Shown one piece after another: positions 24,713-33,015 of a stretch of 64,000 nucleotides of DNA. A model generated the notes under the pieces. The model did not search any database. It was not told the origin of the DNA and was given only the letters and a program-made list of their open reading frames with translations. The position numbers and the translations under genes were made by a program. The DNA is from Palsa-504 sp963739135 (lineage in GTDB: Bacteria; Actinomycetota; Actinomycetes; Streptosporangiales; Streptosporangiaceae). The DNA lies in NCBI GenBank assembly GCA_963739135.1, contig CAVTZG010000025.1, positions 284,700 through 348,699 of the forward strand, written 5' to 3'. Position 1 is the first letter of the stretch, and the number at the start of each line of letters is the position of its first letter.

Positions 24713-26182
24713 ATGAACCGCGAGCGCGCGGAGACCTTCCTGCGGCTGCTGGCCGAGGCGGAGATGCGCGACCCGATGACCCGGCAGCTCCCGGCGCGCA
24801 GGTCTCCCGACGCCCCGTTCGTCACGCTCCCGGTCACGGTCGCCCGGGTGGTCTGGGCGCTGGTCACCGTGAACGCGCTCGAGGGCACGACCGCCGAGAC
24901 GATCCTGTCCGACGTGGAGATGGCCCTGGCCGCGCGGATGGTGCCCGAGCCCGGCCCGGGCCCGCGCCTGACCGACCCGGTATGGCCCTCGGGTCCGGTT
25001 CCACATCGCTTCCCCCTGCACCGGCCCCGGGTCTTCAGGGGCAAGCCGGCGGGGGTTCCGGCCCCGGCTCCGGCCTCAGTCGCCGGGTCTGCCGGTGCCC
25101 AGGGCCGCTATGTGCCCCTGGGGCAGATGATCTTGTTCCACGACCAGGCGATCAGCGGCGAGCTCGACCTGATGTCCTACGCGCATACCGCCACCGGGGC
25201 GCGCCTGGTCGCCACCTGGCGGGGCCGTGACCCGCTCGGCCCGCGGCGGCACGTCGTGCCCCCGGTGGACCAGTTCGAGGTGGTGGACGACCGGGGCAAC
25301 CGCTACGACCTGCGGTTCAGCACCAAGGGACGGCCGGAGTCGACCTGCGAGCTCACCCTGGACCCGGCCCCGCCGGCCGACATCCGCTGGCTTGACATCA
25401 CCACGCCGGGCGAGACGACCGCCCGCGTCGAACTGCAGGCTCCGGCGCCCGCCGCCGAGACCGAGGTCAGCCCGGTCGACCTGTCGCCCGGGGAGCACCT
25501 GCTGACCAAGGTGGCGGAAGGACTGCTGATGCAGGTGCCGGACCTGCCGCGCGATCCGATGGTGCAGACCCACGGGCCGGGGCCGCTGACCTGGCTGGTC
25601 ACCGGGCTGGGCGACATCATCGCCGCCCTGCGGGCGGCCGAGGTGCTGGCGGACGACAGCCCGTTGCCGGGCCGGCTGGCCACGCTGTGCGCCAGCCTGC
25701 GGGTCTTTGGGCACGGGATCACCGCGGCGCCCGCCCCGGAGCTGCCCGAACCGTGGCTCAGCCTGCTCGCCTACTACCAGCGCAGGAAACCGGGACAGGC
25801 GCAGCCCAGGGACGACTTCGCCGGCCTAGCCGCCGACCTGCCCGAGCTGGACGGGTTCCGTCTGGTGCTGCTCGGGCTGCACCACTTCGATCACGGCGGA
25901 ACGTGGATAAACGCCCTGGCCATAGGCCAGATACCTAACCTGAACGGCGGGGCGTTCGGTCTGGATATGGTCTTCCCGCTGTCGATCTGGGTCCACGACA
26001 GCGCCGGCCGGTGGCACGCCGCCCGCCCGGTCGGCTGGTACGACAACGGCGGCGAGCACATACTCACCCTGCGGCTGACGCCCCCGCTGCCGAGGTCAGG
26101 CACCTGGATCGAGGTCCTGGCCGCCGGGCGGTCGGCTAAGGTCCGCGCCACCGTGCCGCTACGCTGGGGGTACCCGTCATGA
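24713..26182 (+). CDS. Unknown protein, paralogue of the preceding gene
   Basis: A 489-residue soluble protein starting 3 bp after the previous stop. It shares the layout of its neighbour: N-terminal helix NRERAETFLRLLAEAEMRD, beta region (YVPLGQMILFHDQAISGELD, LMSYAHTATGARLVATWRGR), linker PGEHLLTKVAEGLLMQV, helical block GDIIAALRAAEVLADDSPLP, and a C-terminal domain with SIWVHDSAGRWHAARPVGWY. Divergence between the two is large, so the duplication is old. No catalytic motif seen. Ends overlapping the third gene by 4 bp (ATGA). Confidence 0.8.
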   Translation: MNRERAETFLRLLAEAEMRDPMTRQLPARRSPDAPFVTLPVTVARVVWALVTVNALEGTTAETILSDVEMALAARMVPEPGPGPRLTDPVWPSGPVPHRFPLHRPRVFRGKPAGVPAPAPASVAGSAGAQGRYVPLGQMILFHDQAISGELDLMSYAHTATGARLVATWRGRDPLGPRRHVVPPVDQFEVVDDRGNRYDLRFSTKGRPESTCELTLDPAPPADIRWLDITTPGETTARVELQAPAPAAETEVSPVDLSPGEHLLTKVAEGLLMQVPDLPRDPMVQTHGPGPLTWLVTGLGDIIAALRAAEVLADDSPLPGRLATLCASLRVFGHGITAAPAPELPEPWLSLLAYYQRRKPGQAQPRDDFAGLAADLPELDGFRLVLLGLHHFDHGGTWINALAIGQIPNLNGGAFGLDMVFPLSIWVHDSAGRWHAARPVGWYDNGGEHILTLRLTPPLPRSGTWIEVLAAGRSAKVRATVPLRWGYPS

Positions 26183-27102
26183 CGATTGGGCCGAACGGGC
26201 CGTGGTACACCTGCCTGCCCGACTGCGAGGCCTTCGTGCCGTGCGGGACCGGGCAGCATGCCGTGCGCTGGGAAGCCGGGTCGCTCCGGCTGCCCCAGCA
26301 TCCCGACGCCGAGGGCGAACTGGTGCTGGCCGCCCTGGGCGGCGAGAAGGCCGGGTGCATCGAGCTGGCCGAGGCCTGGGGGCGGCACAACGCTGACCTG
26401 TCCGTGCTGGCCATCGGCCCGCGCCACCCCGCCGACGAGATCTCGGTCAGCTGGGACGACGTGGCGGCCGCGGCCCAGGCCGGCCAGGCCGTCCCCGGCG
26501 GCACGCCGCAGCCCCGGCCGATGCGGCTGGCCAGCCGGACCCCGGGGTTGCAGGCCATGGCCTCGGCCCGGTACCGCCAGGTCAGCGCGGAGATGGAACA
26601 GGCCAGGCAGCGCAGGAACGACATCCTGTCGCTGCTCGCCCTGGGCTACGGCTTCCAGGTCCGGCTGATCGGGCAGGTCGCAGCGGCGCAGGCCGCCCGC
26701 CTCGATGACCAGGCGGAAGGGGCAGAAGCGACTCGGCCGGCGCTGGTCGCCGCGATCGCGGGCCGGCTGGCACCCGCCGCTGAGCAGTGGCTCGGCATCG
26801 ACCCCGACCAGGTGGTCGTGGCCCTGCACCACGGGCCGGGGTGGGGATCGGTCGAGCTGACCGGCCGCGGCGCCGAGCGGCGGCTGCTGGTCAGTCTCCG
26901 GGCAGGCTGGCTGGCCCAGGTCTGGGCCTGCGGCCTGACCCTGACCAGCCGGCACCTGGTCATCGCCGTCGAGCAGCCGGGCTGGCCCCAGGCCCGCGTC
27001 CTCGCCCTGCGCGCACCGGGCACCAACCCCGTCCCGCTGGACGTGCAAGCCAGCCCCGCCGCCTCCGCGGACGCCCCGCGCTGGGAGGTACGGGACGGCT
27101 GA
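26179..27102 (+). CDS. Unknown protein, third gene of the operon
   Basis: A 307-residue soluble protein, not recognised. The N-terminal part (MTIGPNGPWYTCLPDCEAFV, with paired Cys) is followed by ELVLAALGGEKAGCIELAEA. A helical segment lies near 125-160 (ASARYRQVSAEMEQARQRRN) and a C-terminal beta-rich region (DPDQVVVALHHGPGWGSVEL ... LVIAVEQPGWPQARVLAL). Translationally coupled to the gene at 24713 through a 4-bp overlap, so the three proteins likely form one functional unit. No transport, toxin or enzyme motif visible. Confidence 0.78.
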   Translation: MTIGPNGPWYTCLPDCEAFVPCGTGQHAVRWEAGSLRLPQHPDAEGELVLAALGGEKAGCIELAEAWGRHNADLSVLAIGPRHPADEISVSWDDVAAAAQAGQAVPGGTPQPRPMRLASRTPGLQAMASARYRQVSAEMEQARQRRNDILSLLALGYGFQVRLIGQVAAAQAARLDDQAEGAEATRPALVAAIAGRLAPAAEQWLGIDPDQVVVALHHGPGWGSVELTGRGAERRLLVSLRAGWLAQVWACGLTLTSRHLVIAVEQPGWPQARVLALRAPGTNPVPLDVQASPAASADAPRWEVRDG

Positions 27103-27110
27103 GGGCCGCG

Positions 27111-27250
27111 CCCGGATGGTCCCCAGTCTGCCGCCCCACCACCCCAGGTGGTCGATGGCGTTGGCCTCGCCCAGCCGGTCGCCGAGGTGCGCGCGGCCTG
27201 TGCGGCGGTGGTATGGCGGGTTATGGCGTCGCTCCAGGGGTCACCAGCCC
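27111..27250 (-). pseudogene. Fragment of a TPR-regulator gene (partial copy of the locus at 28.6-29.6 kb)
   Basis: On the minus strand about 140 bp closely match pieces of the TPR gene downstream: the block around CTCGCCCAGCCGGTCGCCGA and GCGGCCTGTGCGGCGGTGG (compare 29228-29310), joined to CCCCAGTCTGCCG (compare 29057-29069). Encoded residues include PWSDAITRHTTAAQAART, against PWSDAIIRHATAAQAARH in the main copy. The fragment has no start, and internal TPR repeats have been lost. Confidence 0.75.
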
Positions 27251-27690
27251 GCGTCAGCCGCGACGAACGCAAATCCTGTGGGCAGTCCCGTGGGTCATCA
27301 CGTGTGGTGCCACCGCCCGCCCGGCGGCGACAGTGGACCAAGCGCCCGAGACGATCCAGGCCCGGCGCTCGGACACCCAGACGGAGTAAGCCGCACGCCG
27401 GCAGCCAGCCAGTCAAGGCCAGGGAAACACGGTGACTCAGGTACATCCACGTCTTAGCAGCGGTCAGCTCGCCACTGAACGCCGCCTCGCACGCGGCCCG
27501 ATGGGCTCTTACCTGCAGAAGCCCGGAAAATCCAGGCACGACAGAAAGGAGCACGACTATGCCCGGGCACCTGCGCCCGACCTCCGGAGCGCGTCCTTCC
27601 CGCCGTCCGCTGACGGCCCGGTTCCGCTGATGCCAGACCGGCCAATTCCGGCTTGCTCCCGAACCATCCCCACCGACACCGAAAGGACTG
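27251..27690. other. Gap between TPR fragment and the Gln-rich protein
   Basis: About 440 bp with no gene I can support. Open frames exist on both strands but lack family resemblance and good starts. The last 25 bp contain GAAAGGA, the ribosome site of the gene at 27697. Confidence 0.4.
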
Positions 27691-27696
27691 GTCCCA

Positions 27697-28341
27697 ATGC
27701 CGCCATTTAACGCAAATCAGCAGCAGAACCAGCAACAGCAGCAGATCCAGCAACAGCAGATCCAGCAGCAGAATCAGATCCGGCAGCAGCAGCTCCAGCA
27801 GCAAATTCTGGCTCAGCAGCACATCCAGCAACAGCAGCAGCAGCTCCGGCGGCAGCGTGCTCTCCGGAAGGCGCGCACGTCATCGTGGTCCTCACCGCCA
27901 GCGCCGCCCGGCTGGTCCTCCCAGGCCGGCGCGGGGCATCCGCAGTCGTCCCAGGCGGGGCCCCGGCCTCCTGGCTCCGGGCTGGGCAGTGCGGGCACGC
28001 AGGCCGCAGGGCAGGCTGGCGCGCCTGGGGAAACGGCGCGCTGGTGGACACAGCCAGTGCAGCATCCCGGCTATGCGCCGCAAGCCGCAACCATTGAGCG
28101 GACCGGACGGGCGGTGACCGCGCTCGTGCTCGGCATCGTGGGCATGTTCACGTTGATCACCGCGCCGTTCGCCATCGGCTTCGGCATAGCGGCGCTGGCC
28201 GGGGCTCGCGAGCGCCAGGTGCGGGGCAAGGGGATGGCCGTCGCCGGCCTAGTACTCGGCATCCTCGGCACACTCGTCCTGCTGGCCCTCATCGTGGCGG
28301 CCGTGGTCGTGGCCCGCCGCTACCAGCTGGGCACGAGCTGA
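27697..28341 (+). CDS. Gln-rich DUF4190-type membrane protein
   Basis: A 214-residue protein. Residues 8-55 are almost pure Gln with Ile, Asn and Arg (QQQNQQQQQIQQQQIQQQNQ and continuing), encoded by CAG/CAA runs at 27718-27850. A Ser/Pro/Gly-rich linker (60-125) follows. The C-terminal DUF4190-like module has two hydrophobic helices: VTALVLGIVGMFTLITAPFA, then GMAVAGLVLGILGTLVLLAL. The predicted topology puts the Gln-rich arm in the cytoplasm. Proline-rich arms are usual in this family; a polyglutamine arm is odd for a high-GC actinomycete. Ribosome site GAAAGGA is 10 bp upstream. Confidence 0.85.
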   Translation: MPPFNANQQQNQQQQQIQQQQIQQQNQIRQQQLQQQILAQQHIQQQQQQLRRQRALRKARTSSWSSPPAPPGWSSQAGAGHPQSSQAGPRPPGSGLGSAGTQAAGQAGAPGETARWWTQPVQHPGYAPQAATIERTGRAVTALVLGIVGMFTLITAPFAIGFGIAALAGARERQVRGKGMAVAGLVLGILGTLVLLALIVAAVVVARRYQLGTS

Positions 28342-28413
28342 GGCCGGTAATCGCATCACGCGGCGGTAGCCGTCCCACGGGCAACCGCCCTGGGGAGTGT
28401 GCTGTACCGCAGG

Positions 28414-28510
28414 GGGTTTGAGAAATCCTCCAACCGTCCAGCCAGCCCAGCGCGCCGGCTCACCTTCGAGGCCACGTTCACGCTCTGACGCATGCGCAAG
28501 CAAAGCCGCG
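28414..28510. repeat. Dispersed repeat, copy A
   Basis: About 95 bp, roughly 75-85% like copies B (29653-29748) and C (32738-32837). The most conserved core includes AGCGCGYCGGCTCA and the flanking TCGAGGCC. On the minus strand it can encode SERERGLEGEPARWAGWTVG, the same peptide as copy C with mostly third-position changes. Confidence 0.8.
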
Positions 28511-28567
28511 TCGGGCCCTGGCGGGCGCGGGCGTACTGTCCGTCCTGCTGTGCCGTTACCGCAGACA

Positions 28568-29636
28568 TCAGTACGCGTCCGCGGTGGGTGCCGCGCCTGT
28601 GAGGGCGTCGAGTTCGGCGGTCACGTCGGCGGCCTCGGCCGCGCCGATCCGCCGGAAGATCTCCTGCGCCTGCCGCAGGCCAGCCACCGCGTCGGCGGTA
28701 CGCCCAGCGGCCAGGGCGCAGCGGCCCAGGCCGGCCAGCGCATGAGCCTCATCCCAGGAGCTGCCGATCTCGCGGGCCAGGTCCAGGGCCTGCAGGTGAG
28801 AAGTCCGGCCTTGTCCACGTCGCCGCGGACCCGGTGCAGCGTCCCCAGCTCGTTGAGCGCCTCCACCTCACCCCCCCGGTCGCCGAGGCCGCGGCAGATG
28901 CCCAGCGCCGCCTCCAGCGCCCCGGCCGCGCCCGGGTAGTCCCCGGTCTGCCGCCGCACGGCCCCCACCTCGTTGAGGGCGTTGGCCTCGCCCTCCCGGT
29001 TGCCGAGGTCGCGGTAGATGCCCAGCGCCGCCTCCAGCATCTGGGTCGCTCCCAGATAGTCCCCAGTCTGCCGGAGCCCGATCCCCAGGTGGTAGAGGGC
29101 GTGGGCCTCGCCCAGCCGGTCACTGAGGTCGCGGTAGATGCCCAGCGCCGCCTCCAGAGCCCCGGCCGCGCCCGCCAAGTCCCCCGTCAGCCGCCGCACG
29201 CAAACCCAGCTCGTTGAGGGCGATAGCCTCGCCCAGCCGGTCGCCGAGGTGCCGGGCGGCCTGTGCGGCGGTGGCATGGCGGATGATGGCGTCGCTCCAG
29301 GGGCCGTCATGCCGCAGCAGAGCGCCCAGGTCGGCGGTGAGGGCGACCACCCGGGCGTCCTGGCCGGTGCGGGTGGCGTGGTCCAGGCAGGCGAGCAGGT
29401 TCGCCCGTTCAGCCCGGGCCCAGGCCAGCGCCCCGGTGCGGTCCGGCAGGTCCGGGACCGCAGCCGGCGGCGAGATAAGAGCGGCCGCGGCGGGCCCGGT
29501 CCGGGACTGGCGGCCCAGGCGGGCCTCGGCGAGGGCGGCGGTGTACTGGTAATAGTCCAGCAGGTGTCCCATCCCCTGGTCGGTCTCGGCGGCGGCCAGG
29601 GTCCGGGCGTGCTCGCGGAGCAGGTCGTGACCTGCT
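28568..29636 (-). pseudogene. TPR-containing regulator (NB-ARC/AfsR-type C-terminal part), 5'-truncated with two frameshifts
   Basis: Minus strand, starting inside HDLLREHARTLAAAETDQGM (the winged-helix end of AfsR-like NB-ARC proteins) without a start codon. TPR repeats follow: LGEAIALNELG, TGDLAGAAGALEAALGIYRD, LGEAHALYHLGIGLRQTGDY, EGEANALNEVGAVRRQTGDY, then LAREIGSSWDEAHALAGLGR, ending LDALTGAAPTADAY and stop at 28568-28570. The frame changes near 29200-29206 and again near 28795-28803, each fixable by one base. The nucleotide-binding domain is gone; the 5' end abuts repeat copy B. Best read as a decayed signal-transduction gene. Confidence 0.8.
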
Positions 29637-29652
29637 CATGCCCGGCCGCGTC

Positions 29653-29748
29653 GCGTTTGATCAAATCCTCCGATACAGCCAACTCAGCGCGTCGGCTCAT
29701 GATCGAGGCTGCGTTCACGCTCTGACATCTACGCAAACACAGCCCGCC
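29653..29748. repeat. Dispersed repeat, copy B (abuts the truncated TPR gene)
   Basis: The second copy of the roughly 95-bp repeat. Its minus-strand peptide frame begins at an ATG (29728) as MSERERSLDHEPTR and then meets TGA where copies A and C have TGG (Trp). It lies within 20 bp of the broken 5' end of the TPR gene, so it may mark the recombination joint. Confidence 0.8.
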
Positions 29749-29783
29749 GCTGCAACCCACGCGCGACAGCAGACGGCAGGACA

Positions 29784-31205
29784 CTAGGGCGCGTTCGGTG
29801 GATGCCCACGCCTTCGTAGCTCGCGGGTCGCGGCAAGAATGCCTTTTTGCAGGTCGTTGAGCGGGCGGTCGGCTGGTCCCGGCTGACCGGGCCGGGGCTG
29901 GCTGGTTTCGGCTGAGACAGCTCTGGCCGCGGCTTGCTGCAGCAGCGCGTCGCGGGGCGGGGCGGGTCGTGGCGTGCTGCGGGTCAGGAGTTCCCCGAGA
30001 TGGCTGGCCTGGGCTACACGCAGGCCCGGGTACTGCGGGCCCAGCCTGGCCTGCCTTGGCCGGGTCGGCTGTCGCTCGCTTAGCGCCTGCGGGCAGAACC
30101 GCAGCAGGATCGTCTTGATGATCGAGGTGTGATCGAACACGGTGCTCGATACGATGCGCGGCTCCGCCCACGGCGAGACGATGATCGCCGGCACCCGGAC
30201 GCCGTAGCGGCCGAACATTTCGGGCTCATCATCGGCGGCCTGGGGCGGCGGGACGTGATCGTAGAAGCCGCCGTGTTCGTCGTAGACGATGACCAGCAGC
30301 GACGCCTCCCATTGCGGGCTTGAGGCCAGCGCGTCGTAGGCGGCCAGGACCAGGTCCTGGCCGTCTTTGATGTCGGCTGGCGGGTGATCGTCGTTGACGG
30401 GGAAGCCGAGCGGGTTGAAGTTGGTGAACGCCGGGTCGATCCAGGACACCGGCGGCAGCGTGCCGGCCGCGGCGTCGCCCAGGAAGCTGGGGAGCTTCTG
30501 GTTGACGGTGAGGTCGAGAGCGGTCCGCCACGGCAGGCCGTTCTTGCTGAAGTAGCCGAACCGGCGGTGGTGTCCGAGCAGGTAGTGGGCGTCGGCCAGG
30601 CGCAGCGTCCCAGGGTCGAAGGAATACCAGCGCCAGGGCACGTGGGCAGCGTCCAGGTGGCGGACGAACGACGGCTGGTGGTACAGGGGCGGCACATGCG
30701 CGGGCCGGTCATCCCTGCTGCCAGCGGCCGCACCGCACAGGCCATACAGGCGGTTGGGCAATGTAGCGCCGGGCACCGAGCTGAACCAGCGGTCGCAGAC
30801 CGCGAACTCCTCTGCCAGGTGGTCATAGACGGGCACGTCGGCAGCGTCGTAGTAACCCATGACGCAGGCCGGGTCGCCGTCGCCGCCCCCGGGCTCGGCA
30901 AGGGTCGCGGCCGCGCTGGCGACGAAGCCGCCCATGCTCCCGCCGGCGATCTGCTGGTCGATCGCGCTCGAACTGTGGTCAGGGTCCATGTCTAGGGCCG
31001 TGGTATCGAGGTGGTGAACCGGATAGCTGCGCCCCCGGTACTCGTTGGCGAACTCAGGACGCAGGCCGTCGATATCCGGACGCCTCCCCGTCAGGGACAG
31101 GTACCCGAGCATGTGATCGAAGGATCGGTTTTCCAGCATCATGACCACGACATGGTCGACCTTGTCCAGGTTACCGTCGGCCCGCTCGCTCCTATCAGCT
31201 CCCAT
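29784..31205 (-). CDS. Phospholipase C-type phosphoesterase (alkaline-phosphatase superfamily)
   Basis: A 473-residue enzyme of the phosphoesterase/phospholipase C family. Seen: VDHVVVMMLENRSFDHMLGY (metal ligands in ENRSFDH), CDRWFSSVPGATLPNRLYGL, LLVIVYDEHGGFYDHVPPPQ (DEHGGFYDH metal site), GVRVPAIIVSPWAEP, and FDHTSIIKTILLRFC. These hydrolyse phosphodiester bonds of phospholipids or related compounds. No signal peptide or twin-arginine motif is visible at the N-terminus (MGADRSERADGNLDKVD), unlike most secreted relatives, so the location is uncertain. Monocistronic by spacing. Confidence 0.92.
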   Translation of the reverse strand: MGADRSERADGNLDKVDHVVVMMLENRSFDHMLGYLSLTGRRPDIDGLRPEFANEYRGRSYPVHHLDTTALDMDPDHSSSAIDQQIAGGSMGGFVASAAATLAEPGGGDGDPACVMGYYDAADVPVYDHLAEEFAVCDRWFSSVPGATLPNRLYGLCGAAAGSRDDRPAHVPPLYHQPSFVRHLDAAHVPWRWYSFDPGTLRLADAHYLLGHHRRFGYFSKNGLPWRTALDLTVNQKLPSFLGDAAAGTLPPVSWIDPAFTNFNPLGFPVNDDHPPADIKDGQDLVLAAYDALASSPQWEASLLVIVYDEHGGFYDHVPPPQAADDEPEMFGRYGVRVPAIIVSPWAEPRIVSSTVFDHTSIIKTILLRFCPQALSERQPTRPRQARLGPQYPGLRVAQASHLGELLTRSTPRPAPPRDALLQQAAARAVSAETSQPRPGQPGPADRPLNDLQKGILAATRELRRRGHPPNAP

Positions 31206-31339
31206 GACACCTCTTAACTCCTCCGCCGTCGGCAGCCGGGAATATCGGCTCAGGCTGGGACGCCTTCGCTGGCACGCAGCATTGCCCTACCCTGGCGTCT
31301 TGCGCCAGTAAGGCAGTCGGCCGGCCGGAGCTAGCTCGA

Positions 31340-31561
31340 TCATCGACGTTGGTCGCGGACTTTCTTCACCTCGTCCGAGCTCAGCCGGGCGATAACCGCT
31401 GCACGCCTAACCGGATCCAGGGCATCGAGCTGCGCATGGATGTTCTCCACGGTCAGCTCGGCCATCTCACGTTTGTCGCGTAGCTGGGCAGCTGCGACGG
31501 CTAGTGCGGCAGCGGCTGCCACCAGCAGGGCTGCCCGGATAACTCGTGACGACGGACTCAT
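31340..31561 (-). CDS. Small single-pass membrane protein
   Basis: A 73-residue protein. An N-terminal hydrophobic helix (VIRAALLVAAAAALAVAAAQ) is followed by a charged helical tail (DKREMAELTVENIHAQLDAL, then DPVRRAAVIARLSSDEVKKV). A good ribosome site (GGAAAGGA) precedes the ATG. The tail resembles short regulatory or scaffold helices; no family recognised. Divergent from the DUF6325 gene. Confidence 0.7.
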   Translation of the reverse strand: MSPSSRVIRAALLVAAAAALAVAAAQLRDKREMAELTVENIHAQLDALDPVRRAAVIARLSSDEVKKVRDQRR

Positions 31562-31799
31562 TTGCTTCGTCCTTTCCAGGTATCACTGATCATCGTTCAA
31601 GGCTGACCCCGCTGAATGCAAGGAGAAGCTTCTGAGCTGCGGTTGCTTGCCTTCTGGCATCCCGGCACGGTCATCCCGCTGCGGGAAGTCAGCTATCTCC
31701 CGTGTCGGCTCGGCAGGATTCCCTGGTCACTGGCTGGACTGTTAGATTTGTCCTGCAGCGGCGAGCCGGCTGGCCGAGATTCCCGGGGAGGAGCCAGGT

Positions 31800-32255
31800 A
31801 TGACGGCGGCATCCCAGCCAGGATCAGACGACGAGCTAGGGCCGGTCGATTTCCTGGCGATCGAGTTTCCGGGGGGACAGCTCACAGCTCCGGGCTTTGA
31901 GCAGCTGCTTTCGCTGGCCGACCAGGGCGTCGTCCAGATCCTGGACATGGAGTTCATCGCCAAGGACGCCGACGGCAAGAGCAAGAAGGTTGACGTCTGG
32001 GAGTTCGCCGTTCCTGCGGGCGTCGACCTGGGTGCCTGGGCTGGGGCGTCATCGGGCCTGCTCGATGACTCGGACGTCGGTGAGATCTCCGCGGCGATGC
32101 AGCCCGGCAGTGTCGCCGTTGTCGTTATCTACGAGAACCGGTGGGTCCTCGGCCTGGTGGACGCCTGGCGACACGACGGCGCGCGGCTGATCGCCGAAGG
32201 CGGCCTGTCCGCGGACGACATCGTCGCCGCCCTTGACGCGACCGAGCCGTCCTGA
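31800..32255 (+). CDS. DUF6325-like protein
   Basis: A 151-residue soluble acidic protein: LGPVDFLAIEFPGGQLTAPG, then FEQLLSLADQGVVQILDMEF, IAKDADGKSKKVDVWEFAVP, DVGEISAAMQPGSVAVVVIY, ENRWVLGLVDAW. This pattern fits the DUF6325 family, commonly found beside small SHOCT proteins in actinobacteria. A strong ribosome site (GGGGAGGAG) precedes the ATG. The SHOCT-domain gene follows 56 bp downstream and is probably cotranscribed. Function unknown; may be involved in membrane-stress signalling. Confidence 0.8.
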   Translation: MTAASQPGSDDELGPVDFLAIEFPGGQLTAPGFEQLLSLADQGVVQILDMEFIAKDADGKSKKVDVWEFAVPAGVDLGAWAGASSGLLDDSDVGEISAAMQPGSVAVVVIYENRWVLGLVDAWRHDGARLIAEGGLSADDIVAALDATEPS

Positions 32256-32311
32256 CCCCCAGCGGCACTCCTGACGGACCTAGCGACGAAGCCACCGATG
32301 AGGAGGTCACC

Positions 32312-32644
32312 ATGGGCCTATTGAAGACCGCCGCCACCGTCGCGGTCGCCAGCTCCGTGCACGGCCGGATTCAGCGCCGGCAACAACAACGGTGGGCAGG
32401 GCAGGGCCAGGCCGATGCGGCAGCTGTGCCCGCCCCGCCGCCAGCGCAGCAAGCGGCTCCGGCACAGCCGCAGCAGGCCTACGCCGAGCCCGTCCCGCCA
32501 CCGCAGGCACCGGCTGCCCCGGCGCAGCCATCCGACATGACTGACCGGCTCGCCCAGCTGAAGCAACTCGGCGAGCTGCTGTCGGCGGGCGTGCTGACCC
32601 AGGCCGAGTTCGAGCAGCAGAAAGCCCTCATCCTGAACGCCTGA
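32312..32644 (+). CDS. SHOCT-domain protein
   Basis: A 110-residue protein. A basic N-terminal segment (KTAATVAVASSVHGRIQRRQ) leads to an Ala/Pro/Gln-rich linker. A C-terminal SHOCT motif follows (DRLAQLKQLGELLSAGVLTQ, then AEFEQQKALILNA). SHOCT modules mediate oligomerisation or membrane association. Preceded by GAGGTCACC; paired with the DUF6325 gene. Confidence 0.88.
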   Translation: MGLLKTAATVAVASSVHGRIQRRQQQRWAGQGQADAAAVPAPPPAQQAAPAQPQQAYAEPVPPPQAPAAPAQPSDMTDRLAQLKQLGELLSAGVLTQAEFEQQKALILNA

Positions 32645-32727
32645 CCTCCGCAGCCGAAGGCGTGCGGATACCGCTGCCAGCAGGCCAGACAGGTGATGGC
32701 TGCGGAACACGTCGGTGAATATCGTGA

Positions 32728-32817
32728 TCAAGATAGGGCGTTTTGACTAATTCCCCCGACCGTCCAGCCAGCCCAGCGCGTCGGCTCACCGTCGAGGCCG
32801 CACTCACGCTCGGACAT
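32728..32817 (-). CDS. Possible 29-residue Trp-rich peptide encoded in repeat copy C
   Basis: ATG at 32815-32817 to TGA at 32728-32730 on the minus strand encodes MSERECGLDGEPTRWAGWTV, then GGISQNALS. The frame is conserved in copy A with most differences at third codon positions, which hints at past or present selection. Copy B has a stop at the first Trp. No clear ribosome site seen; low confidence as a gene. Confidence 0.3.
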   Translation of the reverse strand: MSERECGLDGEPTRWAGWTVGGISQNALS

Positions 32818-32837
32818 TCGCGGGTACACAAGCCGCC
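32738..32837. repeat. Dispersed repeat, copy C
   Basis: The third copy. It shares with copy A the run CCGTCCAGCCAGCCCAGCGC and with copy B the GCGTCGGCTCA core, followed by TCGAGGCC and ACACAAGCC/ACACAGCCC. All three copies lie within 4.5 kb in the same orientation, in gaps between accessory genes. The surrounding 32645-33015 gap holds no other feature. Confidence 0.8.
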
Positions 32838-33015
32838 ACCATGCTCGCAGCGGGCAACGACAAAGAGACGCCCAGATGTCCGGCCCGCCAGCCATCGCCG
32901 GGCGGTAACCGGTGGCTCTTCCCTGATCGTCCATACGGGCTGGGAGGCACCGGAGATTCAAGCGGCGACCCTCGGGACGGTCGCTGGGAAAGCCGGGTCC
33001 TGAAATGCTGTCCTC

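Noticed and set aside
1714..26211. A 22-bp near match (GCCGAACGGGCCGTGGT then R-CACC) at 1714-1735 and 26190-26211
   Set aside because: One is intergenic and one lies inside a coding region; at this GC content such a match in 64 kb is within chance expectation.
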